Assembly (NCBI GenBank): GCA_029260435.1 | Contig: JAJDDG010000062.1 | Coordinates: 1-47,922 of the forward strand | Origin: Phycisphaerales bacterium | Lineage (GTDB): Bacteria; Planctomycetota; Phycisphaerae; Phycisphaerales; UBA1924 | Length of the DNA stretch: 47,922 nucleotides | Direction of reading: 5' to 3' | Shown here: piece after piece, positions 6,441 to 17,668 of the stretch | Position numbering within the stretch: the stretch's first letter is position 1 | How the letters are laid out: every line of letters begins with the position of its first letter | Translations under genes and position numbers: made by a program | Notes under the pieces: model-generated | What the model was told of the DNA's origin: nothing | The model's input: the letters and a program-made list of their open reading frames with translations, nothing else | Database searches by the model: none

Positions 6441-8537
6441 ATGCGTACCTTCTCCCCCAACTCGCCCTTCCTCCCCTTCCACGCCACAATCTCCTCCGTG
6501 CCCCCCATCTCCCCCATCACTTTCCTCTCTCCTCTCCCCGCGATCATCGCCGCAGCCATCGCTCTGCCCCTCCTCCTCGCCCTCTACTTCCTCAAGCTCC
6601 GCCGCCGCCCCGCCCGCGTCTCCTCCACCATCCTCTGGCAATCCGCAGCCCGTGACCTCCAGGTCAACACCCCCTTCCGCATCATCCGCCCCTCCTGGAT
6701 CCTCCTCCTCCAGCTCCTCGCGCTGTGCTGCTTCCTCCTCGCGCTGGCGCGCCCCGCCATCGAAGCGCAAGACGCCGGCTCAGAAGGCACCAGAGTGATC
6801 CTGTTAATCGATAATTCCGCGTCCATGCTCGCCCCCGCGCGCACCAGCGAACACGCATCGCGCCTCGACGAAGCCAAGGCGCAGGCGACCCGCCTCGCCC
6901 GCCGCCTTCCCACCGGCTCAGATGTCATGCTCGTCTCCGTCGCCGCCGAACCGATCACCCGCGTCGCGTTCACGCGCAACCGCGCCGAGATCACCCGCGC
7001 CATCGAAACAATCCACCCAACAGACCAGCCCGCAAACCTCCCCGCCGCGATCAACCTCCTCCGCGCATTCACCGCATCAACCTCCGAAGATGCCGAGAGC
7101 GCCGCCCCCCCACGCGTATTACTTTTCTCCGACGGCAACCCCCCCATCCCCGGCGCGCATACGAGCGACGCAAACCCGGACCTCGCCGCAGCCCTCGCCG
7201 CCATCAACCTCGAGTTTGTCGCCGCAGGACCGCCGCCCGAAGCCGAGCGCAACAACCTCGCCATCACCGCCCTCGCCGCCCGCCGCGACGAATCCGACCC
7301 CGCCCTCATCCGTGTCTACGCCCGCGTCCAATCGACCATCCCCCGCGCCATCGAGCCGCCCCTCATCTGCCGCATGGGCGACCAGCTCGTCCCCGTCCCC
7401 GCCGTCTCCATCCCCGCCGCGTCCCCCGCATCTGTCGCTTCAGCGCCCCTCTCCTTCACAGCCCCCGCGTCGAGCACCCAGGCGCTCACCCTCACCCTCT
7501 CCATCACCCGACAAGACGACCTCGCCTCAGACAACACCGCAGCCATGCGCATCGAGCCCCCCTCGTCGCTGCGCATCCTCTACGTCCATCCCAACTCCCG
7601 CCTCGAAAGCCAGATCTTCCAACCGGAAGACGCACTCGCCGCGTTCGAACCCGAATCCCTCGATTCGATCACTCTCGCCGAGTACGAGCGCCGCATCATT
7701 TCCCCGTCCAATCTCACGCGCTTCTCTCTCATCGTCTTCGATGGCGTCCGCCCGTCGGCGCTCCCGCCAGCGCCAACAATCTCCTTCGCCTCCCCCGTCC
7801 CCCTCCCCGCGGTTGGCTTGTCGCGCTACGAACCCGACGACCCCGCAGCCGCGCCAACCCCATTCATCTTCTGGAAGCGCACCCACCCCCTCCTCCGATA
7901 CGCCGCCCTCGATACCGCGCTCATCATCAACCACATGCGCCTCACACTCCCCTCAGAATCCGCCCCCACAGACGCACCAACCGCCACCGTCATCGCCACC
8001 GGGCGCACCGCTCCGCTCATCGCCCTGCTCGACGACAAATCCACCCCCCGCATCATCACCGCCTTCCCACTCGCAAACGAACCCTGGCTCCGCGAGCCCG
8101 CCTTCCACATCTTTCTCGCCAACGCAATCGACTTCCTCACCCTCTCCTCCGCCCCCTCCACCCGCGCCCGCACCACCACCGACACACTCACCATCCGCCC
8201 CAACCCCGGCGCACAATCAATCGAAATCACCGGCCCCATCACATCCTCCCGCCACATCGATACCGACTCCGCTCTCCTCACGCTCGGCCCCTTCCCCCTC
8301 GCTGGCGCGTACACATTCGCCGGTGCCATCGAGCCCACCGCCGCCGCGATCAACCTCCTCAACGCAAACGAAAGTGCGATCGCCACCTCAAATATCCTCA
8401 CAATCGCGAGCACCACCACACAGGCAACATCCGTCGCCAGCGCCGCGATCAAAGAAATCTGGCACTATTTCGTCGCCGCAGCGCTCGTGCTGCTCACCAT
8501 CGAATGGCTCGTGGTCGCCCGCCGCATGCGACTCTGA
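6441..8537 (+). CDS. BatA-like membrane protein with von Willebrand factor A domain
   Basis: A 698-residue inner-membrane protein. The N-terminus has the BatA pattern: membrane segment about 35-52 (IIAAAIALPLLLALYFLKLRRR), a short cytoplasmic loop, then a second segment about 86-103. A vWA domain follows with the MIDAS sequence LLIDNSASM (Asp124, Ser126, Ser128) that binds a divalent metal. A long region without recognised domains leads to a final membrane helix at about 672-692 and a basic end. In related bacteria such proteins sit beside MoxR ATPase and DUF58 genes; here those partners are absent and the restriction system lies directly upstream. GTG at 6498 is an alternative start closer to the usual BatA N-terminus. 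It is 12 bp from the next gene, probably one operon. Confidence 0.85.
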   Translation: MRTFSPNSPFLPFHATISSVPPISPITFLSPLPAIIAAAIALPLLLALYFLKLRRRPARVSSTILWQSAARDLQVNTPFRIIRPSWILLLQLLALCCFLLALARPAIEAQDAGSEGTRVILLIDNSASMLAPARTSEHASRLDEAKAQATRLARRLPTGSDVMLVSVAAEPITRVAFTRNRAEITRAIETIHPTDQPANLPAAINLLRAFTASTSEDAESAAPPRVLLFSDGNPPIPGAHTSDANPDLAAALAAINLEFVAAGPPPEAERNNLAITALAARRDESDPALIRVYARVQSTIPRAIEPPLICRMGDQLVPVPAVSIPAASPASVASAPLSFTAPASSTQALTLTLSITRQDDLASDNTAAMRIEPPSSLRILYVHPNSRLESQIFQPEDALAAFEPESLDSITLAEYERRIISPSNLTRFSLIVFDGVRPSALPPAPTISFASPVPLPAVGLSRYEPDDPAAAPTPFIFWKRTHPLLRYAALDTALIINHMRLTLPSESAPTDAPTATVIATGRTAPLIALLDDKSTPRIITAFPLANEPWLREPAFHIFLANAIDFLTLSSAPSTRARTTTDTLTIRPNPGAQSIEITGPITSSRHIDTDSALLTLGPFPLAGAYTFAGAIEPTAAAINLLNANESAIATSNILTIASTTTQATSVASAAIKEIWHYFVAAALVLLTIEWLVVARRMRL

Positions 8538-8549
8538 CAGGACACACCC

Positions 8550-9455
8550 ATGCCCACCCCCCGCACCAATCCTTTCGTCCCCGCCGCACTCGCGCTCTGC
8601 GTCACCAGCGCCGCCTTCGCGCAAGCCGACGACGCGCAAGACGTCACCATCTCATTCACCCCCTCCGGAACCTACACAACCGAATCCTCCCTTGATGGCG
8701 AGCCGGGCGATTTTTCCCTCGCGACCGCCGGCTTCGATCTCTCCTTCACGTTCTCTCCCGCCGACGACCTCACCCTCGTTGCAACCCTTGCCCACGAAAC
8801 CGCCTACTACGACTTCTCCGGCGCAACCACACTCGTCCCCGGCACAGACTCCCCGATCGATCTCGCCTACGACTCCTCCATCTCCCTCACCTCCATCATC
8901 AAGCATGACAACAACATCTCCTTCCTCGTCACCGGCGGGCTCAACAACGCCTTCGCCAGAGGCGCCGACTTCAACGACGCGTTCACCTACCACCTCGCCG
9001 CCGGCGTCAGCATCAAAGTCTCGCCAACCCTCTCGCTCACACTCGGCGGCGGCTTCCGCACCCGACTCGAAAATAACACGATCGGGATCCCCCTCATCCA
9101 GCTCGACTGGAAGATCGACGACCAAACCCGCCTCACCGCGCGGGGCTTCTCCCTCAAACTCGCCCGCGATGTGGATGACGCCAACACCATCCACATCCGC
9201 TCCGCCTTCGAACTCCGCGAGTACCGTCTCGATGAAGACACCCCGACCATCCGCGACGGCTCATTCGAGCACACACGCATCCCCCTCGCGATCGGCTGGA
9301 CACACGCGCCCGACGACAACTTCTCCATCACCGCCGAGGTCGGCGCAATCCTCTGGCAGGAAATCGAAGTCCGCACCGGCTCGGGCGACCGCGTCACCGA
9401 GTTCGACGCCGACCCCTCCCTCTTCCTCGCCCTCACCGCCAACTTCCGCTTCTAA
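8550..9455 (+). CDS. Predicted outer-membrane beta-barrel protein
   Basis: 301 residues with a signal peptide (hydrophobic PAALALCVTSAAFA, cleavage about 24-25). The rest is alternating hydrophobic and polar strands such as LTLVATLAHETAYYDF, ISFLVTGGLNNAF and LSLTLGGGFRTRLE, and the protein ends in LTANFRF. A C-terminal Phe after alternating residues is the usual barrel-insertion signal. It may belong to a DUF6268-like family, but I cannot confirm this. AGGA lies 8 bases before the ATG. It follows the vWA gene by 12 bp, so the two are probably cotranscribed. A porin-like or structural role is possible; no ligand is visible. Confidence 0.7.
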   Translation: MPTPRTNPFVPAALALCVTSAAFAQADDAQDVTISFTPSGTYTTESSLDGEPGDFSLATAGFDLSFTFSPADDLTLVATLAHETAYYDFSGATTLVPGTDSPIDLAYDSSISLTSIIKHDNNISFLVTGGLNNAFARGADFNDAFTYHLAAGVSIKVSPTLSLTLGGGFRTRLENNTIGIPLIQLDWKIDDQTRLTARGFSLKLARDVDDANTIHIRSAFELREYRLDEDTPTIRDGSFEHTRIPLAIGWTHAPDDNFSITAEVGAILWQEIEVRTGSGDRVTEFDADPSLFLALTANFRF

Positions 9456-9476
9456 CACCCCACGTTTCTCCCGTGC

Positions 9477-9500
9477 CACTGACCCGTCCCCGGGTCAGTG
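9477..9500 (+). repeat. CACTGACCCG hairpin repeat
   Basis: CACTGACCCG-TCCC-CGGGTCAGTG, a perfect 10-bp stem preceded by CCGTGC, almost identical to 647-670 and differing only in the loop. It lies 21 bp after the barrel-gene stop codon and could also act as a transcript 3'-end hairpin. Confidence 0.85.
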
Positions 9501-9527
9501 TTCTTTGAGGTCTTAATGCTGGCTCTT

Positions 9528-9557
9528 TCTGATGCCTGGTCCCTGATGCCCTATGCC
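9528..9557 (+). repeat. TGATGCCTGG-type dispersed repeat
   Basis: TGATGCCTGGTCCCTGATGCC followed by CTATGCC. It is closely related to 14227-14256 and, inverted, to 24746-24776. In each case it lies downstream of a CACTGACC hairpin in the same relative orientation. Confidence 0.75.
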
Positions 9558-9563
9558 TATACG

Positions 9564-9603
9564 AAAAAACACCCATGCCTGAGATAAACTCTGACATGGG
9601 TGT
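9564..9603 (-). terminator. Rho-independent terminator of the small RNA
   Basis: On the minus strand ACACCCATG (9595-9603) pairs with CATGGGTGT (9569-9577), followed by TTTTTT. It lies downstream of the ppdK terminator, so it implies a separate minus-strand transcript in this gap. Confidence 0.75.
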
Positions 9604-9715
9604 CTCGTGAGGGACAGGGATCCGTACCCCCGAATCGGCAAGTCGCTGTCTTGGTCAGCGCCGCACCGCAGGGAAATGCTGTTCGCTCTGTCTGTTAGAG
9701 AAACCCGAGCCCCAC
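9564..9715 (-). ncRNA. Candidate structured small RNA (6S-like rod shape)
   Basis: A roughly 150-base minus-strand interval is bounded by a promoter-like sequence (9720-9750) and a strong terminator, with no open frame that looks coding. The ends can pair (GGGTG...CTCG with CGAG.CACCC), as can an inner step (GACAG with CTGTC) and an apical stem CGCTG-ACCAAGA-CAGCG. That gives one long irregular hairpin with internal loops, the general shape of 6S RNA. No diagnostic 6S sequence was confirmed, and the outer stem competes with the terminator hairpin. The 7-base apical loop rules out a tRNA because it lacks U33. It could also be an unrelated regulatory RNA. Exact 5' and 3' ends are estimates. Confidence 0.42.
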
Positions 9716-9719
9716 CCCG

Positions 9720-9750
9720 ATTATTCCCCGATCTGGAGCTCATTTTTCAA
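9720..9750 (-). promoter_or_regulatory. Promoter-like sequence for the small RNA
   Basis: On the minus strand TTGAAA (9745-9750) and GAATAAT (9720-9726) are 18-19 bases apart. It is the only AT-rich stretch between the two terminators in this gap. Confidence 0.45.
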
Positions 9751-9763
9751 CGCCAGACCACCC

Positions 9764-9800
9764 AAAAACAGGCAGGACGCACCATATGGAGCGTCCTGCC
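9764..9800 (-). terminator. Rho-independent terminator of ppdK
   Basis: On the minus strand GGCAGGACGC pairs with GCGTCCTGCC (10-bp perfect stem, 9771-9800) and is followed by TGTTTTTG. It lies 40 bases past the ppdK stop codon. Confidence 0.85.
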
Positions 9801-9839
9801 CGCCCCGGGTAAACCCGGGAAACCAAATTTTCTATCGGG

Positions 9840-12569
<2,730 letters not shown>

Positions 12570-12721
12570 CGCAGAGTGCCTCGCTTAGAAAATACCTGTA
12601 AAAAACAATCCAAAACCGCCCCACGCGCAGATCGGACAGTCTACCCCGCACCCGCCGCCAGCACACAGCCTCACCCGATCCCCGCCCCTCCCCCGCGCCT
12701 CGCGTACGATCCCGCTCACCC

Positions 12722-14086
12722 ATGCCCCCCGCCCCATCCACACAAGCCCGCTCCATGCCGCTCGCCCTCGCCCCGCCAGACTGCATCCCGTGCTGGCCCG
12801 CCGACCGCCCACTCGTCGCGCTCATATCCGCCGACAACTCATCCGCATCCCGCTTCTCCATCTTTGCCGTCCCCGCCGCTCGCCTCTCCGCCACCGCATC
12901 CTCTTCTTCCCTCGAACCACTCACCGCCGCCGACTCTCTGCCGTTTGCGCCCTCCGCCGATCCGATCACCGATCTCACCCGGGCCCTCGCCCCCCCGAAC
13001 AACCCCGCGCCCCAACCCCTCGCCTGCCCGCTCTGGATCGGCGCGCTGCACTACGAACTCGGCGCCCTCTTCGAATCCACCGCGCTGAATCTCGACCCCG
13101 CCGCCCCCCTCTACACCCTCTATTACTGCCCCGCCGGGCTCGTCCACGACAACCACGCCGACACATGGCACACCATCGGTGATCCCGCGCTCATCCCCGA
13201 ACTCGCGCCCGCACCCGCGCCAATTCAGCCGATCACGCCCCTCGCGCCGGTTACCTCGAACATGGGCACCGCTGCCTACCAGCGCGCCGTGCAACGCACC
13301 ATCGAATACATCCGCGCGGGCGACATCTTCCAGGCAAACATCTCGCACAAACTCTCCGTACAACTCGGCGCACCCCCGCGCGCAGTCGCGCACCAGCTCC
13401 TCCGTGCCGCCGAACCGCCATTCGGCGCGATCATCGAAACACCGCTCCAGACCATCCTTTCCCTCTCCCCCGAATCACTAATATCCCTGGACGCCCGAAC
13501 CCGCACTATCACCACCCGCCCCATCAAAGGCACCCGCCCGCACGCCGATCCACCGCAAGAACTCCTCGATTCCGAAAAAGACGCCGCCGAACTCGCCATG
13601 ATCGTGGACCTCATGCGCAACGACCTGGGCCGCGTCGCCGAGTATGGCTCCGTCCGCGTCGAGCACCCCCGCACCCTCGAGCGCCACGGTGGCGCCGCAG
13701 CCCCCATCCTCCACACCTCCGCCACGATCCGCGCAACCCTGCGCAAAGACCAATCCCGGATGGACCTGCTCCGAGCAATTTTCCCCGCTGGCTCCATCAC
13801 CGGTGCGCCCAAAGTCCGCGCCATGCAGATCATTAACGAACTCGAACCCGCCCCCCGCGGCCCGTACTGCGGCTCGATCATCTGCGCAGACGCAGCAGGA
13901 AACCTCCAGCTCTCTGTATCTATCCGCACCGCGACACTCAAAAGCACACAGAACGAAACAACACTCGACTACCACGCCGGCGCAGGCATCGTTGCGGACT
14001 CCGATCCCGAATCCGAGTGGCGCGAAACGCTCACCAAAGCGGCGCTCCTCCGCGCAGTCGGCGCCGACCCCGAAACACTCTCCTGA
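12722..14086 (+). CDS. pabB: Aminodeoxychorismate synthase component I (PabB-type)
   Basis: Member of the chorismate-binding family (454 residues). The catalytic domain from about 185 on contains DIFQANISHKLSV, SPESLISLDARTRTITTRPIKGTRP, LAMIVDLMRNDLGRVAEYGSV, FPAGSITGAPKVRAMQIINELE and YHAGAGIVADSDPESEWRET. The PIKGT motif, with Lys269, is typical of PabB; anthranilate synthase TrpE usually has PIAGT there. PabB makes 4-amino-4-deoxychorismate for folate with an amidotransferase partner not present in the window. The N-terminal third is divergent and rich in Ala and Pro. A second ATG at codon 12 is an alternative start. It is followed by a repeat cluster. Confidence 0.9.
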   Translation: MPPAPSTQARSMPLALAPPDCIPCWPADRPLVALISADNSSASRFSIFAVPAARLSATASSSSLEPLTAADSLPFAPSADPITDLTRALAPPNNPAPQPLACPLWIGALHYELGALFESTALNLDPAAPLYTLYYCPAGLVHDNHADTWHTIGDPALIPELAPAPAPIQPITPLAPVTSNMGTAAYQRAVQRTIEYIRAGDIFQANISHKLSVQLGAPPRAVAHQLLRAAEPPFGAIIETPLQTILSLSPESLISLDARTRTITTRPIKGTRPHADPPQELLDSEKDAAELAMIVDLMRNDLGRVAEYGSVRVEHPRTLERHGGAAAPILHTSATIRATLRKDQSRMDLLRAIFPAGSITGAPKVRAMQIINELEPAPRGPYCGSIICADAAGNLQLSVSIRTATLKSTQNETTLDYHAGAGIVADSDPESEWRETLTKAALLRAVGADPETLS

Positions 14087-14092
14087 GTTGGG

Positions 14093-14256
14093 TGCCACGC
14101 CATGGCCCGAAGGGCAAGCGTGCGCTCCGTATCCCCCCGTGCCACTGACCGGTCTTCAGGTCAGTGATCTTTCCAATTCCCATCTCGGGTGGCATGCTCA
14201 CGCGCAGCGCGAGCATGTCTTCTCTTCCTGATGCCCGGTGCCTGATCCCTGATGCC
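14093..14256 (+). repeat. Composite intergenic hairpin-repeat cluster, copy D
   Basis: The gap between pabB and alr is filled by repeat modules: a GGTGCCACGC...GCGTGC hairpin (about 14092-14123), CACTGACCGG-TCTT-CAGGTCAGTG (14143-14166, one mismatch), CATGCTCaCGC...GCGAGCATG (14193-14217), and the TGATGCC repeat (14227-14256) that ends 5 bases before the alr stop codon. Hairpin modules begin with a shared GGTGCCA or GGTGGCA head. Confidence 0.8.
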
Positions 14257-14261
14257 TTCTC

Positions 14262-15554
14262 TTATCTCTGCGTCACATCAACGTGCTTGAGCGCATCGCG
14301 GTCGCTCCGCCGCGCTTCTTCCACCGCCACATACACACGCGGGATGCGCGCCGACAACCGGCACAGCAATTCGTGCGTGATCGTCCCCGCCCGCTCCGCG
14401 AGCGCCGGGATGTGGTTCGGCGCGCCCGGATCCGCCCCATACACCTCCACCGGCATGTCCACCTCCACCTCGCCCGCGGGCACGTCCGTCATATCAATGC
14501 AAATCTGATCCATGCTCACCCTGCCCACCACCGGCGCGTACACCCGCGATCCATCCCGCAATTCCAGCCCCACATGCCCCTTGTTCGCAAGCCCCATCGG
14601 ATACCCGCTCGCGTACCCGACCGGCACCACGCCGATCAATGTCTCCCGCCCCGCGCTCCATGTCCCCCCATACCCAACCCGCGAGCCCTCGGGGATCCGC
14701 TTGACCTGCACCACCTGGCTCACCCATCGGCACGCCGGCTTCAACTCCCGCGCTGCACTCTCAAACTCGAAATCGCCCTCCGCAAACTCCTCCCACCCGT
14801 ACCCGTACAGCCCGAGCCCGATCCGCACCATGTCGCCGTGGCACCCGTGCGAGCGCAGCGCGCCGAACGTGTTCGCCTCGTGCACGATTGTTTCGCCGGG
14901 GATCAGCTCGTCGTGCGCGCAGAGCCATTCGCGGAACACCCCGTGCTGTTCCGTCGTCTGCGCAGTGCTGCAGTCCGCACTCGCCAGATGTGTGTACACA
15001 CCCGCTAGCCGCAGCCGCCGGTGTGCGCGGATCCCCTTGAGCAATGCGCCCGCTTCGCCCGGCAGCGCACCGCCACGGCTCATCCCCGTGTCCACCGCCA
15101 GGTGCACCGGCACCGCGATCCCCAGACGATCCGCGATATCACACACCGCAGAAAAATTGTCCTTGTCATGGATACTCAGGTGCAGCCGCCCGCCCCACGC
15201 CGCGCGGTACAGCGCGTCGCTCCGCTCGATCTCCCGGACCGGCAGCAGCATCAGGATCGGCGTCTGGATCGCCGCCTCCACCAGCACCCGCGCCTCGTTC
15301 GGCGTGTACACCGCCATCATCTCCACGCCCAACATCGACAGCCGCTTCGCCACCCGCGCCGCGCCGAGGCAATACCCGTCCGCCTTCACCACCGCGCAGA
15401 TCCCCGCGTGCTTGCCCGTGCGATCGCTCTGGCAACACCCGCCGGTGGTAGGGGGGTGGGGTGGTGGTGGGGGGGCTTCAAGCACACGGCGCACCACACC
15501 AACGTTGTGCTCCACCGCTGTCAGATCTATCTCGATTCGGGTTCCGATCGCCAT
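14262..15554 (-). CDS. alr: Alanine racemase
   Basis: PLP enzyme making D-alanine for peptidoglycan. The 430-residue protein has the PLP-lysine motif AVVKADGYCLG (Lys57), HLAVDTGMSR, GVYTHLASAD, MVRIGLGLYGY, the second catalytic base in VGYGGTW (Tyr295) and VVGRVSMDQICIDMTD. It is longer than usual (about 360-380) partly because of a Pro-rich and Cys-containing insertion at about 27-50 between the first helix and the PLP strand, encoded by a G/C-run. I start at the ATG at 15554, which has GGAG 5 bases upstream; the open frame extends to a TTG at 15608 without support. It is divergent from the helicase gene. An alr in a planctomycete fits the view that this group makes peptidoglycan. Confidence 0.94.
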   Translation of the reverse strand: MAIGTRIEIDLTAVEHNVGVVRRVLEAPPPPPHPPTTGGCCQSDRTGKHAGICAVVKADGYCLGAARVAKRLSMLGVEMMAVYTPNEARVLVEAAIQTPILMLLPVREIERSDALYRAAWGGRLHLSIHDKDNFSAVCDIADRLGIAVPVHLAVDTGMSRGGALPGEAGALLKGIRAHRRLRLAGVYTHLASADCSTAQTTEQHGVFREWLCAHDELIPGETIVHEANTFGALRSHGCHGDMVRIGLGLYGYGWEEFAEGDFEFESAARELKPACRWVSQVVQVKRIPEGSRVGYGGTWSAGRETLIGVVPVGYASGYPMGLANKGHVGLELRDGSRVYAPVVGRVSMDQICIDMTDVPAGEVEVDMPVEVYGADPGAPNHIPALAERAGTITHELLCRLSARIPRVYVAVEEARRSDRDALKHVDVTQR

Positions 15555-15758
15555 GCCAGCTCCAACACCCCCACACCCGTCATAACTTGTTTCGACCGAA
15601 CGACTCAACTAGGATCACCGACTGTCTGCCGAACAAATCGGCAGATTCCGGGGGCTGGATCATGCGGGGGATGCTTCCAATTCAGGATCAGAGCGTACCG
15701 CCGTCTAACGGGTATCCTGCGTCCCTTCGACCCTCTGGCAACGCCCAACGAGTACACA

Positions 15759-17504
15759 ATGACCGAAGATAACGACAACAAATCCAACGATCACACTACC
15801 TCAGACTCGGGTGATGCCCCCCGCAAAAAACGCCGCCGCCGCAGAGGCGGGCGGGGCGGATCCGCCGATGGTCAGGGCACCGAGGGTGCCGCTCCCGGTG
15901 GCAGCCCCGAACAATCCAGCACCGAGGCATCATCAGAGGACGCCCCGAAAAAGAAGAATAAAGGGCGTCGCCGACGCGGCGGGGGGGGAGGCGATGCCGC
16001 TCAGCGTGCCAGCGAACAACAAGGTGGTGGTAGTAGTAGTGGTGGCGGAGGTGGCGGGAGCAACGAACCCAAACGCCGCCGCCGACCCGGCGCGGACGCC
16101 GACAACTGGGAAGAGATTTTCAACGAGCAGACCTTCCCCGACCTCGGGCTGAACGAAGAAGTCGTGAAGGGATGCACAGACGCCGGCTTCAAGCACCCGA
16201 CCAAAATCCAGGCGGACATGATCCCCGCGTTCCTCACCGGGCGCGACATCATCGGGCAATCGCGCACCGGCTCGGGCAAGACCGCCGCGTTCGGGCTCCC
16301 GCTGTTGCAGATGTGCGAAGAGGGCGTCGCTTTCCAGACCGTCATCCTCGCGCCGACTCGCGAACTCGCCATCCAGATCGCCGCAGAGATCGAAGACCTC
16401 GGGCGCGCCACGCCCTTCCGCGTCACCGCGGTGTACGGCGGCGCCCGCATCCAGACCCAGGCCGACAACCTCCAGAAGGGGCCGGAGATCATCGTTGCTA
16501 CGCCCGGCCGCCTCATGGACATGGTCGGGCGCGGCTACCTGCACTTCAACAATGTCCGCTTCGCCGTGCTCGACGAGGTGGACCGCATGCTCGACATCGG
16601 CTTCCGCGAGGACATCAAAAAGATCCTCGGCGCGATGCACGGCGATCACCAGACCGTCTTCGTTTCCGCGACAATTTCCGACGAAATCGAGAAACTCGCC
16701 CGCGTGTTCATGACGGACCCGATGAAGCTCGTCGCCTCGGGCGGCTCGCTGACCGTCTCGCTCGTCGATCAGTTCTACGTCTCGGTCGAGCCGTGGGACA
16801 AGAAGAAGATGCTCTACTTCCTGCTCAAGCACGAGGATCCAGAGCTGACGCTCGTGTTCTGCCGCATGAAGCGCACCGTGGACCAGATCACCGAGCAACT
16901 TTGCAGGCAGGGCATCGACGCCCACGCGATCCACGGCGATATGTATCAGGGCAAACGCGACTCGGTGATGAAGCGCCTCCGCGCCGGCACGCTCGGCGTG
17001 CTCGTCGCGTCGGACCTCGCGGCCCGCGGGCTCGACGTGGACGGCATCACGCACGTGATCAACTACGACCTGCCCGAAGACCCCGAGATCTATGTCCACC
17101 GCATCGGGCGCACGGCGCGCGGCGGGCAGCGCGGCATCGCGTGGTCGTTTGTCACGCCCGAACAGGGGCCGCTGCTGACCGAGATCGAGAAGCTCACGAA
17201 CGTGCATATCCCCGCCCAGGAGTACGACAACTTCGAGCCCGGCCCGCTGCCGCGGGGTGTGCGCGAGGAGCGCGATCGCGACACGCAGATGGTCGAGGCG
17301 AAGCGCGGGGTGAGCCGGTACACGCCCAAGGAGCCGGCGACCCGCCCGGACGTGAAGGTGGACGAGAGCCGCTTCCCCGGCGGGGTTGTGCCGACCAAGC
17401 TGCCGCCGAAACTGATGCGCGGCAAGGTCAAAACGACGCGCTCGATGCGCGGGCAGGCGAAGGTTGACCCGCCTCCCGCGGCGGACGACAAGCCCAAGGA
17501 CTGA
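15759..17504 (+). CDS. DEAD-box ATP-dependent RNA helicase (DEVD variant)
   Basis: A 581-residue RNA helicase. Residues 1-115 are a disordered, basic, Gly/Arg/Lys-rich leader. The core follows: Q-motif region with Gln151, Walker A SRTGSGKT (168-175), APTRELAIQ, ATPGRLMDM, motif II DEVD (272-275), SAT (303-305), then the second RecA domain with LVFCRMKRTVDQ, SDLAARGLDVDGI and HRIGRTARGG. The third residue of the DEAD box is Val instead of Ala; the acidic residues for Mg-ATP are kept. The C-terminus is again basic. Likely roles are ribosome assembly or RNA decay. The start is the ATG before TEDNDNKSND; earlier in-frame sequence overlaps alr antisense. Confidence 0.94.
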   Translation: MTEDNDNKSNDHTTSDSGDAPRKKRRRRRGGRGGSADGQGTEGAAPGGSPEQSSTEASSEDAPKKKNKGRRRRGGGGGDAAQRASEQQGGGSSSGGGGGGSNEPKRRRRPGADADNWEEIFNEQTFPDLGLNEEVVKGCTDAGFKHPTKIQADMIPAFLTGRDIIGQSRTGSGKTAAFGLPLLQMCEEGVAFQTVILAPTRELAIQIAAEIEDLGRATPFRVTAVYGGARIQTQADNLQKGPEIIVATPGRLMDMVGRGYLHFNNVRFAVLDEVDRMLDIGFREDIKKILGAMHGDHQTVFVSATISDEIEKLARVFMTDPMKLVASGGSLTVSLVDQFYVSVEPWDKKKMLYFLLKHEDPELTLVFCRMKRTVDQITEQLCRQGIDAHAIHGDMYQGKRDSVMKRLRAGTLGVLVASDLAARGLDVDGITHVINYDLPEDPEIYVHRIGRTARGGQRGIAWSFVTPEQGPLLTEIEKLTNVHIPAQEYDNFEPGPLPRGVREERDRDTQMVEAKRGVSRYTPKEPATRPDVKVDESRFPGGVVPTKLPPKLMRGKVKTTRSMRGQAKVDPPPAADDKPKD

Positions 17505-17668
17505 CACCCGACTGACTTCCAGGTTGCGCACCGGCGCTGCCGGTCTGCGCACTCCGCGGGGCGGTGTGCGCCCGGCGGGGGTGGGTCGATTGTGGGATGT
17601 GTGCTGCTGGTGCGCGCGGGGCGGGGCACAAGACGAAAACCGGGTCGGTTTCGGGCGCGGCTTGCGCC

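Noticed and set aside
6922-9516. 864-codon open frame on the plus strand
   Set aside because: It runs through the vWA and barrel genes in another frame and is almost only Ser, Pro, Thr and Arg.
9640-9662. CGCTG-N7-CAGCG stem-loop resembling a tRNA anticodon arm
   Set aside because: The loop lacks U33 in both orientations, and no D-arm, T-arm or acceptor stem fits. Kept only as part of the candidate small RNA.
15555-15758. Replication origin placed exactly in the alr-helicase gap
   Set aside because: Strand composition changes near here, but no DnaA box, AT-rich element or origin-linked gene is seen, so it is listed only as a finding.
15933-17552. 539-codon open frame on the minus strand
   Set aside because: It is antisense to the DEAD-box helicase and shows no domain.
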